The notes below the pieces were generated by a model, which was not told the origin of the DNA, searched no databases, and saw only the letters and a program-made list of their open reading frames with translations. Source: Nepenthes gracilis (taxonomy: Eukaryota; Streptophyta; Magnoliopsida; Caryophyllales; Nepenthaceae). From it: DNA of 64,000 bases. Numbering within the stretch: the first letter of the stretch is position 1; each line of letters begins with the position of its first letter. A program made the translations under genes and the position numbers. The stretch lies in contig BSYO01000036.1 in the NCBI GenBank assembly GCA_033239525.1, forward strand, positions 10,562,126 through 10,626,125, written 5' to 3'. Shown here piece by piece: positions 23,896 through 34,913 of this stretch.

Positions 23896-25359
23896 TCCCT
23901 CGAGCTACTTTAGTATTTTCACATGATTTTGTTTTGTTTAATTGATATCTAAATTATGATTAATTGTATATTCTTAATTATATATTTTAAAAAATATTAT
24001 TATTAACCATTTGTGAAGGATTATTCTTCCAGAAGCCCTAAAGTCATGTTTAGCCTGATGTGATAAGGAATTTTTGATTCTTTTAGGAATCGTGTTATAT
24101 TATGTATATGTTTGAAGCCATATGAAGACTTAAACCATAAGAAATGATTATCTGTATTTGTAAATGAGAATTTTGTAAGATATGTAAAGTTTATGAAGAG
24201 ACTTTACAATTTGATATATTTCACGACCCGTTCTCTAGGAAGTGAGAACTTTGTATTTGAATTCGGTGGACCATCCCTTAAGAATAAGTAATTATGAAAC
24301 TTGGACCATATATTTCTATTTTAGAGGGTAGTATCCCCTGACATGCCATTAATATTACAATAAAAATTTAAGAATTATTCTGACCATATATTGTAACGGG
24401 TGATATTTCTTAATATGTCTTAGGATATTATAGCAGTAAATTGAGAAATTACCCTGGGCCATGGGGTATGTTATGGTGGTATAAGAATATAGACTATTGG
24501 CCCAATATATCTAGGTTTATAAGTATACTATTCACCACAGAATGTTAAATTCAAGGTACGTGGGTAGACCTTAGATCATGTGGAGTAATATGATCATTTA
24601 TTTGATTTGACTACTTCGTTAGCTAATGAGACCCATTAGCCTTGGTCTGAAAAGATAATGAAGATTTCTACATATTTTAGAATTTAAAGGAATCAAAGAT
24701 AAAATGTAAAAAGTTAGTTATATTCCGAAAACATATTTAATAATGTTTCATATTGTGCATCATGCATCATACTTCTACTCTCTTTCTTTTGATTAATTTG
24801 AGTATTCTACTTATGTTTTTACTATATTGTCCCTTATTGAGTATTTGGCTCATATATTATTATTTTTTTTACCTTCAGATGAGCACACACTGATACCCGA
24901 TGAGATAGAGTAATATCTAGAAGTGGGCTATGCTTAGACTGGAAGATCTAATTGGAGGATTTGTATTTTGTGATTTTGTATGCATATATGAAGACTTGTA
25001 AATTTGAATATATTTAATGATATATATTCCTTGTATGGATGATAGCATGACATAGTAGATTCTGCTGTATGTATGGATGATAGTATACGCTTCTGTAGGA
25101 TTGTGATGGTTTATTTCAGGTACCTAGAGGCATCTTTCTCTGCTTGATGTTGTGTCCGGATACATAATATTGGGGCCATGAGTTGATGTGGCTTTTGGAT
25201 CCTATGCTGGTTAGTTTGAGGTTAATTGGATGTGGTGGTTATTGATTTAGATAGATTTTTATTTGTTGTACAAGTTTGTTGTATAGATATTTGTATAGTT
25301 TGACATCTGTATTACAGTTAGACCCTTGCCTATTTTCGATTTGGATACGGTATGTCACA
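23896..25359 (+). repeat. Truncated 5' LTR of gypsy element D
   Basis: From about 23901 the sequence parallels the D 3' LTR from about 27550 onward (GAGCTACTTT, GATATCTAAATTATGA). It ends TATGTCACA at 25359, just before a primer-binding site. About 750 bases of the LTR start are missing on its left, where the solo LTR lies. Confidence 0.8.
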
Positions 25360-25360
25360 G

Positions 25361-25372
25361 TTGGTATTAGAG
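25361..25372 (+). other. Primer-binding site of element D
   Basis: TTGGTATTAGAG one base after the LTR end, related to the initiator methionine tRNA complement TGGTATCAGAGC with substitutions. Confidence 0.6.
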
Positions 25373-26775
25373 AGAAAGTGATACCTTAAATTTGATTTGA
25401 ATTTTATGTGGAAGCTTAGATTAGAACAAGATTGATTGAATAAGTAGATATAGACGTAGGACAATTAAGTTAGATTAGATAATTCTAATTATTCTGGTTG
25501 GCTAGTTTAGGCTTGATCAGTTCTGGGTTGAGATCCTTAGGCTAGTAAATTGATAAGATATAAGGATTAAGTATGACGGATAAGGTGGGATTGATGGCTC
25601 AAGGTCAATATAACTTAGAATCAATTCTAGTGTGGTGAATCCAAGGATGTCAATTTGTGATCGTTTTAGTAATGATTAAGTGCCTAAACTTTTGGGGTAG
25701 TTTTGATCCTATAAAGGTTAAGGTATAGGTCTTGAGAATTAAAATGATATTTATGGTGATCTAATATTTGAAAGAAGATAAGGTAATGTTGTCCATGTAA
25801 ATAGAAGGTGAAGTCGACCTTGGGTGGTTGACGTAAAACGAGTCATAGGTCTCGAGGATAAAGAGATATCTTAGAATATGTCTGTGAATGCTCTATAGAT
25901 GAATATTTTACCTTGATGGGATTTTTTGAAGTATGTTTCAATTGTGGACAGTTCAATCGTATGATTAAGGATTGTCTGTATTTCAAGGGTTGGATAGTGG
26001 AGAAGTTCGATGCCTGGGATCGAGGTTTTGCGGTGATAGCTTAAGTATAGGGGTGCTGTCTATTGTGGTGGAAGGTAAGATTATCAAATTTTAATATTTT
26101 AGTATATGTGTTATTTTAGATTTTGAATTGATATTCTCATTTGTGTTTCTTAAGTCGATAGTAATCTGAGGATTGTGGGTTTTGCCCTAGGTATATCGAT
26201 ATCTTTGAAATTTTATTAGGTTTATAGCTCCTATGTAACTTAGGTGTTTGAAATAAATCAATGGATAAAAATTTACAAGTTGATTTTAGTGAATAAGTAA
26301 ATAGTTAATAAGAGTAGCACAGCGGTAGTGTGTTGGCCCATGGCCCAGTGATTTTAGTATAAGTTTGAGGATCCAAGTAAATGATTATTTTTGAGGTGTA
26401 GGATGGACTGAAATAGAAGTTTATTAGTTCGTTCAAGGTTTTAAATTAAGTCAAAAAATGACCAATAAATTTGAGTTACATCTAAATTGGTGGGTTATCA
26501 TGAAGTCTCCCTTACTTCGATGGTTGAAGAAATAAGTATGTGATCGAATTAAGCCTTGTGGGAATTAAAAATTTATCTTGTAATAAGGCTCCAATCTAAA
26601 TTTGGATAGAAAATATTAGGCGTTGGGAATTAAGATAATTTAATTGGTTAAGGCTTTTTAGGATAAGTCATTTAATCAAGGAAGTATTTAGGAACGCGAA
26701 GAAGAAATCTAGAAGGATTTTTCCCCCGGTTGTTGAATTTTGAGGTTTGTTAAATTTTAAGGGTGAAATTTTTAT
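25373..26775 (+). pseudogene. gag: Internal region of non-autonomous gypsy element D, gag knuckle relic only
   Basis: This 1.4-kb internal region has no RT, integrase or RNase H. The one recognisable coding trace is a zinc-knuckle relic at about 25930-25975, C-F-N-C-G-Q-F-N-R-M-I-K-D-C. In it the histidine of the CCHC pattern is replaced by arginine. Its leader (GGAAGCTTAGATTAG) resembles the start of the internal region of element E read on the minus strand. It looks like a derivative that lost pol and depended on another element for movement. Confidence 0.65.
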
Positions 26776-26788
26776 AAGTGGGGGAGAA
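26776..26788 (+). other. Polypurine tract of element D
   Basis: TAAGTGGGGGAGAA directly before the degenerate start (TATAATATATT) of the D 3' LTR. Confidence 0.75.
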
Positions 26789-26981
26789 TATAATATATTA
26801 AACTTTTTTACTCGATTAACTAGAACTATTTATTATTTTGGGTAATTTAAGTGTGACAAAAATAATTAAATATTATAAAATTTTAAAAGATATTTAATTA
26901 GTTGGACTGGCACCCAAAGTGTGCCGTGATATCGTCCGAATATTAATTTGGGTTTTGAAATAAAATAAAATGAATATATAA

Positions 26982-26983
26982 TA

Positions 26984-27058
<75 letters not shown>
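26982..27058 (+). repeat. (TAA)n microsatellite in LTR D
   Basis: About 25 perfect TAA units, at the same relative position as the tract in LTR B. Confidence 0.95.
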
Positions 27059-27060
<2 letters not shown>

Positions 27061-28293
27061 AAAGAGGGTCGAAGGGGATGTAGGGGGTGTTGCGAAGAGA
27101 CAGAGAGGGAGAAGAGAGACAAAGTGGGGATCGGGGCTTTCGAGTCCGATTTTGATGTCAAGCTAGTTGGAAAAGTGATAGATCGAGTGGAGACAAATAT
27201 ATTTATACCCTTTTCTTTCTCTTGTTGAAATTGTTGTTCGAATCACTTTGGTTTTTGCATTCTGGTACCCACCCAAAGCATGTATTTTGTGAAATCCATG
27301 ATCCTTACGTGATTTATTTGTTATTTGATATCCAATTTGATGATTTTATGCGGTCGTTGCGAGCCCCAAAATCCTAACCCGTGCCCGAACCTTATTTGTC
27401 CAATTATTTCGAGTTTTATACATGTTTTAGTATGAGATTATAAGAACCCATGACTTAGTTATTGAAATTTACTAGTTGGGTATTCGATTTTGCACATACA
27501 AGTTCCCAATACCTGTGCTGACATTGTTCACCCACACTGGCACTGTTCACCCAAGCTACTTTGATATTTTTGTATGATTTTATTTTATTTAATTGACATC
27601 TAAATTATGAATAATTGTATATAATTAATTGTATATTTTAAAAAATATTATTGTTAACCATTTGTGAAGGATTATTGAACTGAAAATTCTAAAGTCATAT
27701 TTGGCTCGATGTGGTAAGAAATTTTTGATTCTTTCTAGTATCAAGTTAAATTATGCATATATTTGAAGCATATGAAGACTTAAACCATGAGAAATGATTA
27801 TCTATATTTGTATATGAGAATTTTGTAAGATATGAAAAGTTTATGAAGAGACTCTACAATTTGATATATTTGACAACTCATTCTCTAGGAGTGAGAACTT
27901 TGTATTTGAATTTGGTGGACCATTCCTTAAGAATAAGTAATTATGAAACTTGGACCATGGATTATCCCCTAACATGCCAATTATATTACAGTAAAAATTC
28001 AAAGATTATCCTAATCGTGTATTGTAACGGGTGATATTCCTTGGCATGTTTTAAGATATTATAGTGGTGAATCGAAGAATTGTCCTAGACCACGAGGCAT
28101 GCTATGGTGGCATAATAATACGGACTATTAGCCCAATATATCCGGGATTATAAGTATACCGTCCACCACTGGACATTAAATTCAAAGTACGTGGGTAGGC
28201 CTTAGATTATGTGAAGTAATATGATCATTTTCTCGATTTGACTACTCCGTTAGTTGTTGAGGCCTACTAGCCATGATCCGAAAAGATAACAAA

Positions 28294-28298
28294 GATTT
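28294..28298 (+). repeat. Left target-site duplication of element C1 (GATTT)
   Basis: GATTT just before TGTTAGAGAC, repeated at 41672-41676 just after the LTR end TTTTTCA. The flanks join to restore the D LTR, as shown by the matching D 5' LTR around 24660. Confidence 0.9.
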
Positions 28299-28473
28299 TG
28301 TTAGAGACATTTGTCTTATTGGCATATTCCGTGACCATATGTATTATTTTATTGATGTCGGGTTGTGGGTGGTCGGTTTAAAATTCATTAAAATTCATTG
28401 TCCGCCCTCCACGCGCGAGCACCGTCCAAGGACCGCCCGCTCGCCCTGTGCCCGCTTGCCGCCGAGCACATAA

Positions 28474-28625
28474 TCGAATGGGGCCGCTGATGCGTGCTGT
28501 TGCCGCGCTCGAGCCTAAAAACCAGAATGGGGGCCGCTTGATGCATGCTCTCTCGCCGCTCGAGCCGAAATCCCGTAATGGGGGCCGCTCGCTGCGTGCT
28601 CGATCGAAGGAAGGGCGCAGGTTTC
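28474..28625 (+). repeat. CpG-rich tandem units in the C1 LTR
   Basis: Two and a half units of about 50 bases share GGGGGCCGCTTGATGC, the CGCTCGAGCC palindrome and AATGGGGG. The counterpart in the 3' LTR is 40762-40910, and diverged copies lie in the C2 LTR at about 55255-55380 (reverse). CpG-rich U3 regions are typical of Sireviruses. Confidence 0.8.
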
Positions 28626-28704
28626 CCCACGAACCCTACGCCGCTCGCCCCGAGCCCGCCGAGCTCGCCCAACGCGGGTATTTTGAACGCGTTTTTGGCT
28701 CCTC

Positions 28705-28712
28705 TATAAATA
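28705..28712 (+). promoter_or_regulatory. TATA box of the C1 5' LTR
   Basis: TATAAATA in CCTCTATAAATATTGG just downstream of the GC-rich block. The identical site is at 41001-41008 in the 3' LTR. The nested element E begins about 40 bases later, so this copy is probably uncoupled from gag. Confidence 0.7.
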
Positions 28713-28752
28713 TTGGCTTATGTTTTTTCAAACCCTAAGGATTCAAAAATCG

Positions 28753-31479
28753 TGATGGACCGGATTATTCTCCATTGAATAACCTCCGTCAATGGTAACA
28801 CAACCCTAAGCCCATAATTAGACTATGGACTTCTCTGAAAATTCGGCAGAGTTTCATCCAAACAGACGAAACCAAAAATACAACCTGTTCAAATCACCTG
28901 CATCAAGCATACATCTAATCAAAAGGCTTACACACAGCCTACAACACACCACACAGGATCTCAAATCATTGCCATAACATCCATGGCTCCAATACAGTAC
29001 TCCTATATACTATACTGGATCTAGAGAGATGCCATCTAATTAGACAAAACTCCAAACATAAATATACAGACACGGAAGCATAACTAAATCATCAATATCT
29101 GCGGAAGCATACAAAATCATAAAATAGCAATAAGCCACATCCATCCAGTGGCTGTCCACAATCCGATCCAACTCTAAGTCCGGAGCCTTCGCGTATTTGC
29201 CACTAGCCAATTTCATCGAGCAAGTCTCTCTCCTTGCTCTAACTACATGCGTCAGCTAAGTGTTCTCATCTGAAAAAGAGACAACAACAGCAAGAGTGAG
29301 CAAACAGCTCAGCAAGTATAATCATAAATACCCCTCCAAGACATGTACAAGGACGGAAATCGGAGGGAATACAAGCACTCTCCAATCAAGGAACAGGACA
29401 GGGAATGGGAAGCAACTGGGATCACTCGATCCCTACAGTTCTCACGGTTTCATCTTGAATCACTGGTTCGTTCGGTTCATCTATTTAGATTCGCAAGATT
29501 CTCATTCACATTCACTTTTGTTTGAATCATTTGATTCACGGGTTCATCAATTGGACATTATTCATTTTCTTTATTATATCATCTTTATGGACTTCGGCTA
29601 GTAGATCGTACTAACCAACGATGCGAGAGAACGAGACAGAATGTGTTCGCTACACATTCTAAAGCCACGGTTACTACTTTACCTAGTGAGCACACGACCC
29701 TCGGTTGCATCCATGCAACAATCATCACCGACAACTACATCTCAATATGTAGTGTCGACACACCCCACACCCCCTGTCCAGGGCAATCCTCGTCCTTCCA
29801 CAAGAGTTTCCTAAAGCGTACCCACGTACATCACCCGCCACACGAGCGCCGAAATACGTGGCAAGTATCCCTCGGGTTCCCACCACGATGGATATGGTAC
29901 ACTAAAGAATACTACCCATATGACTCAGGGTCCTAGTTTCAAGGTTAGGCTCGACACTTGGAGAGGGAAATCCACATTTGCCATACACAATCGAATCTCG
30001 GGAAACCTCATTCCCATCACAATCATCTCCAACCGGGAGATTACATCATCTCAAGCACAATGTGGACTCCCTTCCATGCACGTCAAGGATCTCAATATCC
30101 AATGGAACTCAATCCCCTTAATCCAAGTCATCACAAGTTCGCTTCCACTTCCTACGGGATCCAGTTCCCTTAGTCACCATAATCAACTCAAGTTCCCAAA
30201 AAGAGATCGAGATTCTTACCTCAAATGATCACAAGTCACTTTGGAACCTCCGAGACTCATTCCTTTGCCTCCAAAGACAAGGATTCACATTCGGGAGCTT
30301 ACGTTTACGTTTAATCATTTAAACGTTCTTTCATTACAATTAGGATCACATTTCACTTTGCATTTCGCCTCGTTTTGGGTAAACATTATCGATTTCTCTT
30401 TGAACACCGGACGCCGTACGGTTCGATACTTGGAAATCGGACGTCCGTGGATTCAGACGCATAATTCTTACACGATATTTCACATTCGGGTTCGATTTAT
30501 CTTAACACGAGGGTGGAAGTATGCAACTTCCCATTTACTTTCGGATTAATCATTACGGAAGTCTTTCAAGGTTCGGATGCCACTGAACGGGTCAAATCTT
30601 GCGGGGATTCGGCATCCGGTCGATATATATACACAATTGGAATACCGGATTCATATTCTAGAGTTCTTTCATCATCTCACGAAGGTGGAAACACGCAAAA
30701 TCCACCTCCGGGTCTCGGGTGAATGTGCGCGTGGCCGATTTAGAGGGCCGGACACCGCGAACGGGTCCAAACGTGCGAGATCGGACCAGCGGCCGACATA
30801 TGTTCATATTTGGGACGGGGCTTTCCAATTTTGGGGTCAATTTCATGATACGGGCCGGAAAATGGGAAACCCCCAAAATCCTGTAGGTTAGGGTTCCTAA
30901 ATCAAATCACCCGGGCGAATCGGACCCGGTTCGGACAACTAACTACATTTTCTCGGACCTCAAGGCATGGGTATCGATATTCTAACATTCCCCGTGGGTA
31001 TCGACACAAAATACCCAACGAAAATACATAAAACAACGAAAGAGGACGAGAAGTGGGTATGAGAACACTTGCCTCGACGCGTGCTTTCACTTTTATACCT
31101 GGCTTTCGGACGGAATCGGACTCCCGGGCTCGATCTCCTCTCTTCTCTCTCTAGGCGCGCCCCTCTCTCTCTCCTCAAAACCCTCGGCTGCTGAAAAAAT
31201 GAGGGAGAGAGAAGACGCGGCGCGCATATATGCTGCTCGGGCCGCTCGAGCGGCCCTCGAGCGGCCAGCGAGCGGCCAGCCACGGGTTGGCCACCGCCGA
31301 GCCACGCCGAGCGCCAGCCCCGCGCCAACCTCTTTGGCGTGGCTTTCGGCAGCCCGGACCCGATTGATTTCCCGATTTTTCTTCCGATATCAAACCTTAA
31401 TCATCCCATAAGATTAGTATTGATCATTAACATACTAATCACCTCATAATTGTCGGGTTCACAAATCCGGAACCTCACA
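28753..31479 (-). repeat. 3' LTR of minus-strand gypsy element E (2.7 kb)
   Basis: Nearly identical to 34914-37630. Read on the minus strand it starts TGTGAGGTTCCGGATTTG at 31479 and ends near 28753. The minus-strand TATA box is TATAAAA (31091-31097), with a GC-rich GCTCGAGCGG block (31215-31345) upstream of it. Frames on both strands inside it recur in the other LTR and show no protein family. Confidence 0.88.
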
Positions 31480-31494
31480 ACTCTCCCCCACTTA
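31480..31494 (-). other. Polypurine tract of element E
   Basis: The plus strand reads ACTCTCCCCCACTTA; on the minus strand this is AAGTGGGGGAGAGT, next to the 3' LTR start. Confidence 0.78.
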
Positions 31495-34400
31495 TAAAAT
31501 TTCGTCCTCGAAATTAACAAGCCTCGAACTCCCAAATCTGACGTGAACTCCTCAAAAATTGAAATCATTCCTCGGACAGCGTCTATTTTAGAACCTCAAG
31601 CATTGGGATCATCCTAGTTCTCGTCATAAAGCAAATCCTTAGCCTTCCAAAACGACCCAATCCGGTCACTTATCAATTCTCTCATCCATCGATACAAGGA
31701 AGACCTCATAGCGATCCTCCAAATTTCAAAAGTGACCTACAATCATGCCGGACATCTTCCAACTCAAACCGACACTTCAAACGGATCAATGACCTTTCAC
31801 TTGAATTCATTTCATCCTTCGAAAGAAATCGGTCATTGGGACCTCAACCTTATTTAGAAATTTCTGGGCCACGGGTCCACAACGCTTACCCTGCGCACTC
31901 TGATCAATCCTCAAATCATTATATTACGGCACAATCAAAACAATCTCCCAAAAAGTTGACAAGACTTTCCATTCTTGCCCAGATCTCAAAATTCTGATCA
32001 CTTGGTAACCTCAAGATCACGTCGGCATTTCACAAACCAACAGAACCCAATCTTAATACGGTCCTATCTCCCAAGACACACTCGTCCAAGATTCGTAGCA
32101 TCAATTTCCAACATTGATGCCTATCCTCCCAAGGAAGACACCGAGGTTTACTTTCTCAACCTTTAGACAAATCTGATCACATGCTAGGCCATATGATCAT
32201 CTTCCTATCTCCGAAGACAATACTCCTGAGTTTTCAAAAGAAAAACCTCAATGACCAATCTCCGACATATTCTTGGGGGTAACACTAATCCTGTGAACTC
32301 CTCCCCCACTTATCTCCAAGATATTACTTTCCACGAGAACTTATCAGACCCATTAGGGGTCAACCCAAATGTCATGAACATCAGTCACCCTATCCGATTA
32401 GGTCAAAGATGACTGCACACTTCCACGACACAAATCGGCCTCCCCAATCGGCCACTACTTAAAATCCTAAGTCCCCAGAATCATGCAATTATAAGCCACA
32501 AGCTTAGGAAGGCATTATCTCAGCTAAATTCGCATTCCTTTCCTCAACGGGACATGCGAATTATTAACCATCCACAAATCATGATTCAATCCTTAAGCAA
32601 TTGCACACACCATTGATATCTTGGAATTCCTTGATTATCCGATGAAGCTACCTCAACATTGACCCAGACGTGGTCGAAAGATCATCTCATAAACTTCATG
32701 AAACGCCATCGATTCTACAAAACCCAAACGACGTTTTCTGGACTTTACAGTGACCGCATCCTTGACCCGGATACCGTCGGGGCTACAACTCTTATTGATC
32801 CACAAATGTCCCGTTACGGACCCAGATCGATCTTGGAATTCATCAAGTCTTCACGACGGCCCACAGACTATGTCTATCCATCCCCAAGATCTGGTCATCC
32901 AATCATTAGTCTCCTAGCCAATCTTGAAATTCGTGAACCACCTATCAGTCCATCTATTTACCTCAAAGGTTCTGAAATATTCAACCATAGTACCAAAGCC
33001 GATACTTCCATGGCCCTGCTTAAGATCCTCAACGATTAGCATCGATTCGATATGACCTCGAATTACCGATCATAAGATAACTCGACCGAATCTTCCCTTT
33101 CGATAACATCCTTGATCAAATGATTTACAAGAAAGACGATATCAACTTCTTGATACCTCGATCAATTTAATCTCATGCTTCAAATTGCACAACCTGATTG
33201 TCGGATGTTATCTTTTACCAATCCGACCAAATTAGCACTGCAGTTCGTCCACCGAACTACTACTAAAATCAGATTAAGACTTAACACTTTATCTATCTCA
33301 AGTTCATACCCGAAATCGCACGAGTCAATTATCAGGCACACTATTCAGATCGACCCGATAACTTACTGACCGAACCTTTAAACGTCACAACAGGATTGGC
33401 ATCACTAGACGATTCAGGTTAACCCAACCAATCATATTCACAAGCTCCAAGAATATCACAACCTCGATACCACTTGTATCGGGCTTAGATCCTTAACCCC
33501 TCGAATCACAAAACCATAAACGTACTCGGGGTCCCCAAAAAGCACGTGCTGTGACATCACGCTTGGGAAATTTCATTTCCAATCTCGGCAATCCACAAAT
33601 TTCCGCATGCACCATCACCGCCGAACTCTGATCCCTCGGGGTTGGATTTCTTCACTCCAAGATCAGAGGATACAACCATCCTCAATCCAACACCCGTACT
33701 ATCTATAACTTAGATCCTAGTTTCCAAAATCTCTTCAGAAAGGCATTCGTCCAAGATTCATCCGTGAATAGCTGCTGCCATATTTCCTTTCGCCTTTCTG
33801 AATACTAGGTCGCTCTTGACATTACCGCCAAGCCTAGATCCTCCCAATTACACAATCTCAACCACAATCCCAACATGGGTTTGGAATCCTCAAGACAACA
33901 TCAGGTCACAATACTAAACCCAAGAACCTCACATCTCGCCACGACAGGTGGCACTAACACTTGGGTTCATACCTTAGGACTCCGATTTAAAACACCAAAC
34001 CTTTTCACCACCTGACCAGGACTAAAGATATCCTTAAATCTTACGATTGGACTGTCCACTATTGAGACACGCTCCCAAGAGTCTCATTGACACCAACATC
34101 AATTCAAGAAGCTTCCATAATGCATGGGACCATATTTCTTAATCCTCGAGACCCAAGATCCTTCTCACGTCAACCACCCGAGGTCGACTTCACTTCCTAT
34201 CCATCACGGGGCAGCACGCCATGTCTTCTATCAGACATGAGGTCACCGCAACAATATCTTAAACATCAAAATCCACATCTCGACCTCAAAAGAATCTGGA
34301 CTGTCTAGAAGTTCAGACACCATAGTACCTCCAACTCCAAAACAATCATGGAGTGTTAACCTAGGACTTCATATGGCCAACTAAACTCCACCCAAATTCA

Positions 34401-34900
34401 TCACGCTCTCTAGGTTGACCTGACAACCCTTCGAAGCAAAATACTAATCCAAGGACTTCAACCAAGAACCGATCAAACTTAAACCTCAAACTGAGATTAA
34501 TTAACTTAGGCCTCGAAGCAACACTGATCAGCTTAAGGACCCAATCAACACTGATCAAATTCAAACACTAAGGTGTCTTATCACACCATTCTTTCTCTCG
34601 ACCTACAGTCGGCAATCCAATACTAGTAGTCCCCATTCAGGAGCCGCTACTAATATTTTCTTGAAACCGAAGCAATTCGGATCTAGCCACTCCTAGAACA
34701 CAAGCTAGGACGAGTAGGCTAGCCATCCGAATTCAGTCACAACTTCTAACTTAGCGCCTAGTCTAAGTTCGGGACTGCAAACCAAAACTACCCTCGACTA
34801 ACTCAGTCCTCACAAAGCTTCATTCGCGAAAATGATCAATCTTTATCAAACCTAAGCTTCCGCATATGATTCTGATCAAACCTAGGCATCTCTCTTCTTT
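31495..34900 (-). mobile_element. Internal region of element E, no recognisable gag or pol
   Basis: About 3.4 kb lie between the two LTRs. Next to the polypurine tract, the minus strand keeps the usual gypsy end sequence (TTCGAGGACGAAATTTTATAAG). The start of the region resembles the leader of element D. Across the rest I find no RT, RNase H, integrase or gag motif on either strand. The longest frame (plus strand, 32659-33039) is antisense and unrecognised. This fits a non-autonomous, LARD-like element, though heavy decay could hide a former coding region. Confidence 0.65.
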
Positions 34901-34913
34901 CTCGATACCAATC
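34901..34913 (-). other. Primer-binding site of element E
   Basis: The plus strand reads CTCGATACCAATCA; on the minus strand TGATTGGTATCGAG follows the LTR end, the same layout as element A1. Confidence 0.72.

Larger units (their letters stand above)
26789..28298 (+). repeat. 3' LTR of gypsy element D, left part
   Basis: Homologous at its start to LTR B (ATTATTTTGGGTAATTT, GGCACCCAAAGTGTGCC) and later to the D 5' LTR. It is interrupted at 28298 by the copia element C1 and resumes at 41672. It includes a (TAA)n tract at 26982-27058. The first base pair reads TA rather than TG, a decay change. Confidence 0.85.
28299..28752 (+). repeat. 5' LTR of Sirevirus-like element C1, left part
   Basis: Starts TGTTAGAGACATTTGTC, as does the 3' LTR at 40586. 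It is split after about 454 bases by gypsy element E and resumes at 37631. Summed length is about 1076, against 1086 for the 3' LTR. It contains a CpG-rich block with roughly 50-base tandem units (28474-28625) and a TATA box at 28705-28712. Confidence 0.92.

Noticed and set aside
32659..33039. A 126-codon plus-strand frame inside element E
   Set aside because: It is antisense to the element, has no recognisable motif and lies in decayed repeat sequence; likely chance.
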